Source: Leptospiraceae bacterium (GTDB lineage Bacteria > Spirochaetota > Leptospiria > Leptospirales > Leptospiraceae). From it: a stretch of DNA of 53,897 nucleotides. The stretch lies in the NCBI GenBank assembly GCA_017996175.1, contig JAGOHK010000021.1, positions 1 to 53,897 of the forward strand, in the 5' to 3' direction. The position numbers and the translations under genes were made by a program. Under the pieces are notes generated by a model. The model saw only the letters and a list, made by a program, of their open reading frames with translations. It did not search any database and was not told the DNA's origin. Below are positions 1 to 8,893 of this stretch, one piece after another; the stretch's first letter is position 1; each line of letters starts with the position of its first letter.

Positions 1-157
1 CACCGATAGGGACGATATAAAATACGATGTTTTTATTTATGTGTTATGGAGTTAAATGAAATGGGATTAAACGACGAGCGCAATGATACGAATAGGAATA
101 TCCTAAACTATAGACCATCGTTCAGTTATCGGTGTCCTCGGTGTGCATCGGTGGTAA
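1..157. repeat. MITE-like element, copy A (left end cut by window edge)
   Basis: The right terminus, ending near 157, reads as the reverse complement of the ACCACCGATGNACACCGA unit. The left terminus is partly cut off by the start of the window, which begins inside CACCGAT. The interior shares stretches such as GTTATGG and AACGACGA with the copy at 36965-37128, so the two are homologous beyond their ends. No transposase is encoded. Confidence 0.7.
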
Positions 158-266
158 TCTTTGGATATTTCACTTAGGACAAAAAGATGTGGGTAACGTT
201 ATGATCGATAAGGAAGGGGATAACTAAAAAATCAGGCTTACCTATCGATATTGAGTTATATCCTCC

Positions 267-322
267 TTTTATACATATTATGTATAAAACATTATTGACT
301 TTTATGCATAATATGTATAAAA
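267..322 (+). promoter_or_regulatory. Promoter with two near-palindromic operators
   Basis: Two 23-bp near-palindromes lie at 267-289 and 300-322, with core TTATACATATTATGTATAA in the first and TTATGCATAATATGTATAA in the second. The second covers the space between a TTGACT -35 box at 295-300 and a TATAAA -10 box at 316-321. A repressor bound there would block polymerase. With that -10 box, transcription would start at about 328-330, at the ATG itself, so the mRNA may be leaderless. No Shine-Dalgarno is visible before 330. Confidence 0.6.
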
Positions 323-329
323 TAACCCC

Positions 330-1670
330 ATGAAGCGGAAATTGTATCCAAAATTGCTAGAATGGCGAAATTTTCCCTATCGAAAGCCGCTGGTTTTGCG
401 AGGGGCGAGACAGGTTGGGAAATCGTTTCTTGTGAGAGAATTTGCTAAAAATGAGTTTTCGAATTTTCTAGAAATCAATTTTGAATTGCAACCTGAGTTG
501 AAAAATTCTTTCCATGAGAAAAAACCTGAACGCATTCTGAAAAAATTAGAACTCCTTCTAAATCGAAAAATCGAATCAGAAAACACAATTCTTTTTCTAG
601 ATGAAATCCAAGAGTGTCCAGAAGCGATTCTTTCTCTTCGTTATTTTCATGAGCAGATGCCGAAACTTGCGGTGATTGCGGCGGGATCGCTTTTAGAGTT
701 TGCTTTAAATTCTGAAGAGTATCGTTCTCCCGTAGGACGAATTCAATTCCTTCACCTTTATCCGCTCAGCTTTCAGGAATTTTTAGAAGCGATAGGCGAA
801 ACTATAATATTAGATTTTCTGCACGAAGTAAAACTTTCTGACGAATTTGAATTAGCCGTTCATGAAAAATTAATAAACTTATACAAAGACTATCTAATTG
901 TCGGAGGAATGCCAGAAGCTGTAAAAGTTTATGTTGAGACAAAAAATTTTACAGTGGTCAAACAAATCCAGCTTTCACTTTTACATACGTATCGAAATGA
1001 TTTTTCTAAGTATGCGGGTAAGGTCAAACAAAAGTATTTAGAGAAGGTATTCTATAGTATCCACACAATGCTGGGCAAAAAAATTCGTTACTCCGAAATC
1101 GACAGAGAAACTCCATCGAGAGAATTAAAAAATGCAGTAGAACTTCTCGAGTCTGCAGGAGTTGTGAATAAAGTTGTTGGGACTAATAATACTGAGCTTC
1201 CACTTTCTTATCATGCAAAGGATAATTTCTATAAGCTTACTTTTTTAGATACAGGTCTTTCTTTAAAAGCAAGTGGACTTGAAGATACAATTTTAACTTC
1301 TCCTAATATACTGGGCGTCTATGAAGGTGGACTTGCGGAACAATTTGTGGGTCAGGAGTTACTCGCAGAATCAAATCCAGAAGAGAGAACAAAATTATTT
1401 TACTGGGAAAGATTTAAACGCGGGAGTAGTGCGGAGATAGATTATCTTTTTACCTATAAATCAGAAGTCTATCCAGTCGAAGTAAAAGCAGGAAAGTCGG
1501 GAAGTCTAAAGAGTTTAAAACTATACAAAGAAGAAAAACGAAATCCAATTTCTATTCGCTATTCTAAACTTACTTTGTCCTATCACGAGGGGCTACTTTC
1601 CATTCCCCTCTACATGATTGCAGAAACTAAAAGACTTTTAGAGGCAGTTAAGAAACATCATCCTGAGTAA
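330..1670 (+). CDS. AAA ATPase with C-terminal DUF4143 (AAA_14/DUF4143 family)
   Basis: The 446-residue protein has a P-loop GARQVGKS at residues 25-32 and a Walker B stretch ILFLDEIQ near residues 87-94. A family-typical LYPLSFQEFL follows. The C-terminal third contains EIDYLF and YPVEVKAGK, which recall the PD-(D/E)XK-like fold of the DUF4143 region. These are common, mobile, single-gene ATPases whose physiological role is not established. The start at 330 is the first ATG after the promoter and gives full family length. The gene stands alone beside a dispersed repeat and is probably controlled through the twin palindromes upstream. I saw no frameshift or missing motif. Confidence 0.88.
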   Translation: MKRKLYPKLLEWRNFPYRKPLVLRGARQVGKSFLVREFAKNEFSNFLEINFELQPELKNSFHEKKPERILKKLELLLNRKIESENTILFLDEIQECPEAILSLRYFHEQMPKLAVIAAGSLLEFALNSEEYRSPVGRIQFLHLYPLSFQEFLEAIGETIILDFLHEVKLSDEFELAVHEKLINLYKDYLIVGGMPEAVKVYVETKNFTVVKQIQLSLLHTYRNDFSKYAGKVKQKYLEKVFYSIHTMLGKKIRYSEIDRETPSRELKNAVELLESAGVVNKVVGTNNTELPLSYHAKDNFYKLTFLDTGLSLKASGLEDTILTSPNILGVYEGGLAEQFVGQELLAESNPEERTKLFYWERFKRGSSAEIDYLFTYKSEVYPVEVKAGKSGSLKSLKLYKEEKRNPISIRYSKLTLSYHEGLLSIPLYMIAETKRLLEAVKKHHPE

Positions 1671-1839
1671 ATCCGCTAATCTGTGTAAGTAAAAGTAATG
1701 TATCTTCTATTGAAATTGGCATACCTATACGGTGTAACATCTCTCTAATGTATGAAGTGCCAAGCGACTTAGTAGAATAAAATCAAAAAAATACGAAAAT
1801 TTCTTTGACAATTCTCTAGAGCTAGTTTTCTTTATTACA

Positions 1840-2496
1840 ATGGAAAAGTTCGAAGACTCATTTAAATTTAAATCATGGCGCGAGACTCTAGTTAAAAATA
1901 AAATTCAAATCAATTCGATTAAAGAATTGCATACAGTGAATAAAAGAAATGGAGAAGTATTATTTACACTTGTTCATATAGATGCTGTTGACCCTGATAA
2001 TCATAAACTGCTTCCAGTTGTTTTGATTCGAGGTCATTTTGTGGTTGTAGTTACTTGTTTAGTCGAAAAAGAGACGGGTAATAAATACTTTCTTTTAGTA
2101 AAACAAAGACGTGTGGCTAATGGTGATATATTCTACGAACATCCGGCTGGAATGTGTGATAGTGAACCGGATCCATGGAAAGTTGCTGTTAAAGAAGTAG
2201 GGGAGGAGACTGGTCTAAAAATCACGCGGGATAATCTTCGTTTGCTTCATCCTGACCCACTCTACAGCTCTGCAGGTTTACTCGATGAAGCAGGATTTTT
2301 TTTCGCTTGTGACATTCCACTTTCTAGAGAGGAAATTGATTCTTACCGAGATAAATCCGCCGGCGCACTAGATGAAAATGAAGTGATTGTTACTCACGTC
2401 TGTACGTTAGCGGATGTGTTTGGTCTAATTCGAAATACTAACGGACTTTTGGCTACTCATCTTTATGTGCACGATATTCGAAATACCATGGCATGA
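1840..2496 (+). CDS. Nudix hydrolase, ADP-sugar/NDP-sugar diphosphatase type
   Basis: A Nudix box is seen at residues 104-126: Gly104, then KEVGEETGL from residue 118. The usual Arg of REUXEEXGU is replaced by Lys, and the first Glu position is Pro. The N-terminal half, with FKSWRETL and later IRGHFVVVV, resembles the domain found in plant NUDX14-type ADP-sugar diphosphatases. Hydrolysis of a nucleoside-diphosphate sugar, ADP-ribose or similar is therefore the best guess; the exact substrate cannot be read from sequence. A TTGACA box at 1805-1810 lies only 30 bp before the ATG and no clear Shine-Dalgarno is present. The start is therefore uncertain. Confidence 0.8.
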   Translation: MEKFEDSFKFKSWRETLVKNKIQINSIKELHTVNKRNGEVLFTLVHIDAVDPDNHKLLPVVLIRGHFVVVVTCLVEKETGNKYFLLVKQRRVANGDIFYEHPAGMCDSEPDPWKVAVKEVGEETGLKITRDNLRLLHPDPLYSSAGLLDEAGFFFACDIPLSREEIDSYRDKSAGALDENEVIVTHVCTLADVFGLIRNTNGLLATHLYVHDIRNTMA

Positions 2497-2517
2497 AATA
2501 CAACTATATTTCATAAC

Positions 2518-3807
2518 CTAGCTGCGTAGAGCACTCCTAACTTTTTCCAATACTCTTGCAGTAATACTCTCATTATGCGCATTGGAAAAAAAACCAACTT
2601 CGTAACCAGAAGGTGCAAGATAAATTCCTTCTTTTAAAAGAGAATGAAATAGTTTTGCAAATCCTTCTTTATGACCAGAAGGTATTTCGTCTATCGTTCG
2701 AATTTGAGTTCCTGTTCTTTTATGAGCCCAGAAAATAGAGGTAAATACATCTATATCCCAATCGCCATCGCCGTTCTCGTTTAGAATACTTTTTAGGTTG
2801 TCTGTAAACTTTTTTGTTCTAAGAGTTAAATCAGAATACAAATTATCTCGTTTCATTTTTTTTAATACAGCAAGACCTGCACGCATTCCGATGGGGTTCC
2901 CGCTTAACGTTCCTGCTTGGTAAACTGGTCCGGCTGGTGCAACTAAATCCATTAGTTCTTTCCTTCCTGCATACGCACCAACAGGAAATCCTCCGCCTAT
3001 GATTTTGCCATAAGTTACTAAGTCGGGTTTTACATCAAAGTATTCCGCCATTCCTTTCATTCCTACTCGAAATCCTGAAATTACTTCATCAAATAGAACC
3101 AACGCACCATGAGACTTTGCGATTTGGCAAATTTTTTCGATGTATTCTTTTCTTTGAATGAGTAAACCATAATTAGCCGGTAGTGGTTCGATTATAAGAC
3201 AAGAAATAGATTTTCCATGTTCGGCAAAAAGTTTTTCTACAGCAGTTTCATCATTTAGAGGCAAAACGAGCGTATCCTGTAGTTGACGTTTCCCGATTCC
3301 AGCACTATCAGAGTTTGCTTCTCCTGCAAGTCCAGAGCCTGATTTTACTAAGAGTGCATCTGAGTGTCCATGATAACATCCATCAAATTTCAAAATTTTA
3401 TCTCTGCCTGTAGCCGCTCTTGCTACTCTAAGTGCAGACATGACTGCTTCTGTTCCTGATGATACAAAACGAATTTTTTCTACCCAGGGAATTTCTTCTA
3501 CTATAAACTCAGCCAATTCTAATGAGTATGGTTCGCAGGCACCGAATGTCCAAGCAAGTCCAATTGTTTCTCGAACAACTTCTTCAATTTCAGGATCTCT
3601 ATGTCCTAAAATAAGTGGACCAAAACTCAAACAAAAGTCCACATACTCCTTATTATCCGTATCATAAAGATAAGCACCCTCAGCTCTTTTAAAAAAAATA
3701 GGATTTCCACCCACACTCCGAAACGATCGCACTGGTGAATGAACTCCACCGGGTGCAACTTTTTTTGCACGTTCGAATAATTCTTCTTGTGATTGCATAG
3801 TATTCAT
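2518..3807 (-). CDS. hemL: Glutamate-1-semialdehyde 2,1-aminomutase
   Basis: The product converts glutamate-1-semialdehyde to 5-aminolevulinate in the C5 route of tetrapyrrole (haem) synthesis in the cytosol. The 429 residues match the usual HemL length. The N-terminus carries [12 protein letters not shown], the cofactor pocket [12 protein letters not shown] is present, and the PLP-binding lysine is K268 in [14 protein letters not shown]. The aspartate pairing with the pyridine nitrogen lies in [11 protein letters not shown]. It is separated by one base from the upstream NAD-kinase-like gene, so the two are probably co-transcribed. An alternative start three codons downstream (MQSQ) is possible. 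The haem made would supply the c-type cytochromes encoded at the far end of this window. Confidence 0.95.
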   Translation of the reverse strand: MNTMQSQEELFERAKKVAPGGVHSPVRSFRSVGGNPIFFKRAEGAYLYDTDNKEYVDFCLSFGPLILGHRDPEIEEVVRETIGLAWTFGACEPYSLELAEFIVEEIPWVEKIRFVSSGTEAVMSALRVARAATGRDKILKFDGCYHGHSDALLVKSGSGLAGEANSDSAGIGKRQLQDTLVLPLNDETAVEKLFAEHGKSISCLIIEPLPANYGLLIQRKEYIEKICQIAKSHGALVLFDEVISGFRVGMKGMAEYFDVKPDLVTYGKIIGGGFPVGAYAGRKELMDLVAPAGPVYQAGTLSGNPIGMRAGLAVLKKMKRDNLYSDLTLRTKKFTDNLKSILNENGDGDWDIDVFTSIFWAHKRTGTQIRTIDEIPSGHKEGFAKLFHSLLKEGIYLAPSGYEVGFFSNAHNESITARVLEKVRSALRS

Positions 3808-3808
3808 T

Positions 3809-4705
3809 TTATTTATTTGTTTCCTTTTTTGTAATAACTTTTAATTTTTCATTGGATAAGTATAATTTGGCGGTACTTCCGGCGGGAAAGGAATAGACTC
3901 TTTCGGGTAACGCATCAATGGAGATGCCACCATTCATTTCAGATATAATCTGACAGGATTTAGTCACGGTAAAATCCGTTAGTTTAAATGTCTGCCTTGC
4001 TTTTCTACTGAGTTCTCTCGCATAAACACGAAAAAAATTTGCAGATTTAGAAAAACTAACTTGTTCATTATCTTCTCCTTTGCATGACGCATACCAGCCA
4101 GTAGACCCAGCTCCTGTATAAAGCAGTAATCCAGAACTTTTTTGTTCTTCTTTTTTGTCTTCATGGGAAATTACATATCTACTTGTTAAATCTGGGTTCG
4201 CATTTCGGATTGAAATTTCACTCACTGCGTTCACGGTATTTATTTTTTTCCCATCGGGGTATTCAATTTCCACAGAAATAATAGACCAATTCTCTTCTTG
4301 GGTGTCGTTCCATTCTTTTAAAACCGTTTCTTTGAGAGTTTGCGGAGTAAAAGCTAAAAGAGCGCCAAAAGAAGTTTCGCTATCGGAGTTACACCCTAGG
4401 ATTCTATTTTTTTCGCAGTGATGGGCAACATAAGTAAAATGATTATCGCCGCCAAGTGCTACGATAATACCAAATTTACTCAGGTCTAAATTCTCCAACT
4501 CATCTCGAAAAATAAATTTCCCATTTTCGAAAACTTCTTGTTTTAGAATTTCCCTACTTTTCAATTGTCTCAAATGCGAATTATAAATTTTGTCGAAACT
4601 ATTATTTTGAATAAGGCAAATTTTTTTATAAAAATCTAAATCCTTATAGGTGTTCATATCCAATTCGTATTTAGTTTTTTTCATTACAATTAATGCTTGA
4701 TTCAT
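3809..4705 (-). CDS. NAD kinase-like protein
   Basis: The 298-residue protein has the fold signature of ATP-NAD kinases: VALGGDN at residues 82-88 at the GGDG position, GCNSDSE near 104-110 at the usual NTD position, and TGAGSTGWY in place of TPTGSTAY. The catalytic aspartate of GGDG is kept (D87), but the following glycine is Asn88. This could alter nucleotide or phosphate-donor choice. The likely role is making NADP from NAD, but a divergent or regulatory role is possible. It is the first gene of a two-gene unit with hemL, one base away, and diverges from the HATPase gene at 4794. Confidence 0.75.
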   Translation of the reverse strand: MNQALIVMKKTKYELDMNTYKDLDFYKKICLIQNNSFDKIYNSHLRQLKSREILKQEVFENGKFIFRDELENLDLSKFGIIVALGGDNHFTYVAHHCEKNRILGCNSDSETSFGALLAFTPQTLKETVLKEWNDTQEENWSIISVEIEYPDGKKINTVNAVSEISIRNANPDLTSRYVISHEDKKEEQKSSGLLLYTGAGSTGWYASCKGEDNEQVSFSKSANFFRVYARELSRKARQTFKLTDFTVTKSCQIISEMNGGISIDALPERVYSFPAGSTAKLYLSNEKLKVITKKETNK

Positions 4706-4793
4706 AATAATTACGTGCTACAATCGGCAGAGTTTTGCCAATAATAATATTGAAATTTTTGTTTTAATCAAAGAAATAGAAAAGGGGTCTTGG

Positions 4794-5753
4794 ATGGATA
4801 TAGCAGCAAATGACAATATAGAAGAATTAAAAAAGAAAATTAGTAAGTTGGAATTTGAAAATTCTACACTCAAAGATGAACTCCTTGCAGTTCAAAATTC
4901 TCTTTATTTACAACATACAATCGCAAAACTTACTTACTCGGTGACACTGAATCGAGAAGAAATAAAAAGTAAAGAGCTGACTGCTGGCATCAACGAAAAA
5001 CAGGGTTCCTTGTTTGAAATAAAAAATCAAATTCGAAAGTATGCGCCAATCTTGGGATTAGATCCAGATGGGATTCGAATTATCGTTACCGAAGCAATTC
5101 AAAATATCATTGAGCATGGATACGGACCCTATGCGGAAATTGCACTAGAAATTAATAATCTTGCTGATAATCCTTATTTTAAAATTTCTTTCAAACATGA
5201 AATGGAACCTGGTAGGGCTTATACACTTGCGCAGATCGAAGAAAATGCAAAGAAGGGCGATATTACCTCAGAAGCGTTTGATTGGGATAACCCGCGTGGT
5301 CGTGGTGAGTTTATGATGAAAGAAATTGCTGACGAAAGGCAAATCATAAACGGCGTTGAATACGATGAGACTGGAAGAAAAATTCACTATTTCAAACGAA
5401 TTCTAATTAATTATAAAAATCCGAAAGGCGCGAGAGTGGAAACTTCCTTCGATGAAATTCGGGAAGAAATTGATCGTCTTGATAAAGAAGAAGTAGTTTG
5501 TTACTTCCATATTGATCATAAAAAAAGTGAGTTAGATTCTATTACTGTCATTACAAATTCAGAGAAAGACCCTTCTGTAAAACAGATTATGCACGGTGCA
5601 GGATTTCAACTGACGCATAAAGACAATTACTCAAAAACTTCTTTTTGTACTTTTAAGCCAAACCGTGAAGTGACTGTTGATGAAATTAAAGAATTATTTG
5701 CCAGCATCAAAAAAACGGTCACTGCGGAAGTTCAACATAAACTTGGAAAATAA
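4794..5753 (+). CDS. ATP-binding HATPase_c (anti-sigma/RsbW-like) regulator with coiled-coil N-terminus
   Basis: Residues 7-40 look like a coiled coil. A histidine-kinase-like ATPase fold follows: the N-box IIVTEAIQNIIEHGYG is near residues 99-114, and a G-box with GRGEFMMKEIADE lies near 169-181. No phospho-accepting histidine (H-box) domain is visible, so this fits the serine-kinase/anti-sigma group rather than a sensor kinase. The last ~120 residues form a separate domain that I do not recognise. Proteins of this kind act in partner-switching with anti-sigma antagonists. No partner is encoded next to it. The Shine-Dalgarno GGGGT just before 4794 supports the start. Confidence 0.78.
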   Translation: MDIAANDNIEELKKKISKLEFENSTLKDELLAVQNSLYLQHTIAKLTYSVTLNREEIKSKELTAGINEKQGSLFEIKNQIRKYAPILGLDPDGIRIIVTEAIQNIIEHGYGPYAEIALEINNLADNPYFKISFKHEMEPGRAYTLAQIEENAKKGDITSEAFDWDNPRGRGEFMMKEIADERQIINGVEYDETGRKIHYFKRILINYKNPKGARVETSFDEIREEIDRLDKEEVVCYFHIDHKKSELDSITVITNSEKDPSVKQIMHGAGFQLTHKDNYSKTSFCTFKPNREVTVDEIKELFASIKKTVTAEVQHKLGK

Positions 5754-6171
5754 ATATTCCTACACCAGATTTTTAATGGGAATTGAAATAGAGCATATTA
5801 ATATTTATGATAAATTGCTTTGCAAATTAACAAAAAATGGGGTTTGGGGCGATTAGCCCCAAGCGATGCACTGAGCCTTTGTCGAAGTGTCGCCGACAGG
5901 CAAACCCCATCTATTCCAGATTTCTAAACGAGCGGAGCGAGATTAGAAATCTGGGTATTAGTATGCAGTAATTCTCTATAAAAAAGGTGATTTTTGAAAT
6001 TAAAATGAAATTAAGCTGATATTTATTGGTTAAAAATAGGCTTATTACGAAAAAAGCCAAAAAAATAAGGGTTTTTTAAATAATTTATCAAAGTTTTTTA
6101 GCACTAGCCGATTGTATTAGCAAAACAGAGACTTTAAAGTCTCAAATAATAAGTTTACAAGGACATAGAAT
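5754..6171. other. 418-bp intergenic region with nested palindromic repeats
   Basis: No gene is supported here. The middle is filled by two palindromic blocks, described separately at 5837-5954. The last ~100 bp, before the HU-like gene, should hold its promoter, but I could not pick -35/-10 boxes with confidence. An AAGGA ribosome site lies about 10 bases before 6172. Confidence 0.6.
5837..5954. repeat. Composite palindromic repeat
   Basis: Outer arms ATGGGGTTTG (5837-5846) and CAAACCCCAT (5901-5910) are exact complements. They enclose a GGGGC/GCCCC hairpin (5846-5860) and the motif CACTGAGCCTTTGTCGAAGTG (5869-5889, split here: CACTGAGCC, TTTGTCGAAGTG), whose ends pair. A second perfect hairpin, CCAGATTTCTAA (5916-5927) with TTAGAAATCTGG (5943-5954), follows. 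No T-tract follows either hairpin, so this reads as a dispersed repeat and not a simple terminator. CTGAGC-TTGTCGAAG-type palindromes occur in many unrelated bacterial genomes; that is recollection. Confidence 0.65.
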
Positions 6172-6483
6172 ATGGCTGCAATTGGAAAAGCAACACCGAT
6201 CAAAAAATCTCAGATCATTCAAGAACTCTCTCAAAGTTTAGAAATTACTAAAAAAGATGTAAATGCTTTTTTGGATTCATTTGTGGAACTTGCTTACAAA
6301 GAAACCAAAAAGAATGGAGCGTTTATCATTCCTGGAGTGGGAAAGTTAATCTTAAAGAAAACTAAAAAAAGAAAAGGAAGAAATCCTGCAACTGGACAAG
6401 AAATTGAAATTCCTGCAAAAACTGTTGTAAAATTTTCCCTCTTCAAAGCTTGCAAAGAAGCAATTGTTCCTACAAAAAAATAA
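6172..6483 (+). CDS. HU/IHF-family DNA-binding protein
   Basis: The protein has 103 residues, slightly longer than classical HU (about 90). It has the two N-terminal helices (KKSQIIQELSQ, then KKDVNAFLDSF) and the strand FIIPGVGKLILKK. The DNA-contacting arm is GRNPATGQEIEIPAKTV, with the family's conserved RNPxTG and the arm-tip proline. A short lysine-rich tail follows. It should bend and compact DNA as a homodimer. Two small genes follow in the same direction with gaps of 9 and 20 bp, so transcription may continue into them. The start is supported by an upstream AAGGA. Confidence 0.93.
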   Translation: MAAIGKATPIKKSQIIQELSQSLEITKKDVNAFLDSFVELAYKETKKNGAFIIPGVGKLILKKTKKRKGRNPATGQEIEIPAKTVVKFSLFKACKEAIVPTKK

Positions 6484-6492
6484 TTAAGCGTA

Positions 6493-6948
6493 GTGGCTCT
6501 ATTCCCTTTTAAACCGCTTGAGGATCATTTCTTTGGAAATTTAATCGGGAATGTATGGAGGGGTACAGGTGGAGATTTTGAAAAAATAAATCTAGCCATT
6601 CATTCTCGCTTAGTTGGTGAACCAAAGCACTATACCTGCACTCCAAAGGGAGACAGGGTGGTGCTTCATACGATTTATCCAAACCAGTTCCGAAAATACT
6701 TAGAGAACAAAGAGTATACAAAGTTATATGTTGAATTCGAAAAGCTAATAGCGGGGAAAGTTCCTAACACGATTCCTCGACTTGATGTCGCCCTGGATTT
6801 ATTCGAATGGATTTTTACTGGGTTCCCTGAACAGGAAGAGGTCTCACGACAATTGCTTTTAATCATTACCAATAAACAAATTTCTTTCTCTGAAGAATTT
6901 TGGTTGAAATTAAAAGAGGAGTATTATAATACTTCTCACCTTAGTTAA
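6493..6948 (+). CDS. Conserved hypothetical protein (GTG start)
   Basis: I do not recognise the family. The 151-residue protein is soluble, with no signal peptide or membrane segment, and is rich in aromatic and charged residues. The reading frame opens with GTG at 6493, only 9 bases after the HU-like stop, and the Shine-Dalgarno is weak. Translation is therefore probably coupled to the upstream gene. The next gene starts 20 bases after its stop. Its position suggests co-expression with the HU-like protein, but gives no firm clue to function. Confidence 0.7.
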   Translation: MALFPFKPLEDHFFGNLIGNVWRGTGGDFEKINLAIHSRLVGEPKHYTCTPKGDRVVLHTIYPNQFRKYLENKEYTKLYVEFEKLIAGKVPNTIPRLDVALDLFEWIFTGFPEQEEVSRQLLLIITNKQISFSEEFWLKLKEEYYNTSHLS

Positions 6949-6968
6949 AGTCGAGTCGGAGTAAAAGA

Positions 6969-7229
6969 ATGGCATCACAACAATCAGAACAAATTCAAAT
7001 TCTAAATCAAATCACAAAATTAATTGATGATAAGGTTACGAAATACAAAAAAGAAATGAAGACAATGCCGACATCTAGATTTTATTCCGAGAAAAAAATC
7101 ATTTTAGATACAATTGATAATGCTGTTAAATTAGCAGAGTCAATCAAACCACCACCACCAGGAATTAAAGCTGCTATCGCGGACTTCAAAAAAGTAGCGA
7201 AAGATATATCGGGGTTACGCTCATCCTAG
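6969..7229 (+). CDS. Small helical hypothetical protein
   Basis: The 86-residue product is predicted to be mostly helical and charged, with a PPPPG turn near residues 60-64 that divides two helices. No family is recognised. A good Shine-Dalgarno, GGAG at about 6958-6961, precedes the ATG. The 3' end overlaps the apparent start of the TIP30-like reductase gene by 7 bases, so the two look translationally coupled. Confidence 0.68.
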   Translation: MASQQSEQIQILNQITKLIDDKVTKYKKEMKTMPTSRFYSEKKIILDTIDNAVKLAESIKPPPPGIKAAIADFKKVAKDISGLRSS

Positions 7230-7867
7230 TTTTAGTTCTCGGTTCATCTGGACTTATTGGCTCAAGTTTATTAAATCTTTTACTTGAAGATGAATCTATT
7301 AAGGGGATAATTCTATTAGTCCGTAAGGAATTGCCATTAACGAATTCTAAACTCAAACAAGTTGTAGTAGATTATGAAAAATTAGAATCTTACTCCGAGC
7401 ATTTTAAAGTAAATTGTATATTTTGTTGTTTGGGAACTACAATTCGAACTGCTGGCTCTAGAGATGCTTTTAAAAAAGTAGATTTTACCTATGTGATAGA
7501 ATCTGCAAAAATAGGAAAGGCGCAAGGTGTAAAAAGTTTTTCCGTAGTTAGCGCAATGGGGGCTAATAGCAAATCCCGTATTTTTTATAATCGAGTGAAA
7601 GGTGAGATGGAAAATGCTCTCATTGTTATTGGTTTTGAATCCTTACAAATTTTTCGACCATCTTTACTTTTAGGGAATAGAAAAGATATTAGAAGAGGGG
7701 AAAAAGTTGGCGCTGTTATTTCGCGAGTTTTTTCGTTTGCATTTATCAAAGGATTAAAAAAATACAAACCAATTCAGGCAGATTTAGTTGCGAAGGCAAT
7801 GCTAATTTTGGCAAAAAGTAAGGTTACTGGACTTCAAATAATTGAGTCTAATCAAATGAACGTTTAA
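7223..7867 (+). CDS. TIP30/HTATIP2-like atypical SDR (NAD(P)-binding reductase)
   Basis: The Rossmann signature GSSGLIGSSL sits at the extreme N-terminus, and CCLGTTIRTAGS, FYNRVKGEME and IFRPSLLLGNR match the HTATIP2/TIP30 family of extended atypical short-chain dehydrogenases. The frame has no ATG, GTG or TTG before the Rossmann motif: the first is the TTG at 7331, which would delete it. The frame opens only after a TAG at 7196-7198. The best start is ATC at 7223, eight bases after GGGG (7211-7214), overlapping the previous stop. This gives 214 residues, with the first beta-strand (LVLVLGSSG) in the normal place. Substrate unknown. It converges on the next gene with a 4-bp overlap. Confidence 0.72.
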   Translation: MLVLVLGSSGLIGSSLLNLLLEDESIKGIILLVRKELPLTNSKLKQVVVDYEKLESYSEHFKVNCIFCCLGTTIRTAGSRDAFKKVDFTYVIESAKIGKAQGVKSFSVVSAMGANSKSRIFYNRVKGEMENALIVIGFESLQIFRPSLLLGNRKDIRRGEKVGAVISRVFSFAFIKGLKKYKPIQADLVAKAMLILAKSKVTGLQIIESNQMNV

Positions 7868-8736
7868 GGCTGGATGTACTCAGGCAAATACCATTTCATT
7901 CCAAGTCTACCTTGTAGTTCAGGTCGTAAGAGTCCATCTAAATCAAAAATAGTTTGTTGTTGTAAGGGTAATCGAATTAATCCCTCAAACATTACCGATT
8001 TGGTGTTTAGTGTAAAACCAGAAGAGAGAAATTGAGAACGTAAACTTGTCTTATTAAAATCTAATTTTTTAAGAGATACTCTGTCATCTGTATATTGAAT
8101 ATTGGAAAGTTGGAGAACGAAATTTACCTTGTAATTTTGATTTAATTGAAAAATCCCCTCAGATAATTTGTAGGAAATGCGCATATTTGAAACCATTGAA
8201 TCAGGAATAGCATGTCCGGTTTCATTTCCCATCATGCGCATTGATAAATCTAGATTAAGTCCTAAGTTTTTTTTAAGGTAAACAAAAACAACACCAGATG
8301 AAGTATTCGCGGTTGCATTTGTCTGACCAATCCCTAACATTCGGGAATTGGTGTCTCTCGCATAATGAGTGTTATCTGTAATAATATTCGTTTTGTAGGA
8401 AATAATTTCAGAATTTTCCGTTGGTTTGAAAAATACTTTTGCGGAACTTTGGTGAATTTGAGAAGGAAATAAACTGATTGATGAGGGGTTTAAATAGTTC
8501 GAAGATAGTTTGACTTTGTTGTTCGGTTCTGGATACAAACTTGCTTCAAATGGGTAACTGAATGGAATTGCAATTGTTTGCGAATAATCAGAGGTGCTTT
8601 CAAAATTATTAGAAATTAACCACTGAGAGTAATCTTTGGGTTCATATTTTTTGTTTATGCTTAAATTTTCAGAAAATAGATTTGTAAGTAGAAGCAAGAA
8701 GGTGGTGGATAGTATCTTTATTTTACTTACTCGCAT
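7864..8736 (-). CDS. Secreted/outer-membrane hypothetical protein
   Basis: This 290-residue protein begins with a cleavable-looking signal peptide (KIKILSTTFLLLLTNLF, then SEN). The mature part is rich in Ser, Asn and aromatic residues in alternating patterns, as expected of an exported beta-rich or outer-membrane protein. I do not recognise a family. It ends 4 bp inside the convergent reductase gene. The 157-bp gap to the divergent phosphofructokinase gene presumably carries promoters for both. Confidence 0.65.
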   Translation of the reverse strand: MRVSKIKILSTTFLLLLTNLFSENLSINKKYEPKDYSQWLISNNFESTSDYSQTIAIPFSYPFEASLYPEPNNKVKLSSNYLNPSSISLFPSQIHQSSAKVFFKPTENSEIISYKTNIITDNTHYARDTNSRMLGIGQTNATANTSSGVVFVYLKKNLGLNLDLSMRMMGNETGHAIPDSMVSNMRISYKLSEGIFQLNQNYKVNFVLQLSNIQYTDDRVSLKKLDFNKTSLRSQFLSSGFTLNTKSVMFEGLIRLPLQQQTIFDLDGLLRPELQGRLGMKWYLPEYIQP

Positions 8737-8893
8737 TTGATTTAAATTTATCCTCTGAATTATCTAGTACAATAAATTCACTAGCGATATTTTTTTCCGA
8801 ATGCTTAAAAAGGCAATAGATTTTTAAGAGAGTCTTTGTAAAAAAGAAAAAACATTTACTTGCAGAATTTTGGAAATAAATTAAGGAATACCT

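Noticed and set aside
1653-1773. Minus-strand stretch of ~40 codons after the DUF4143 gene that could be a gene remnant
   Set aside because: It has no start, is closed by a stop upstream, and matches no family I recognise.
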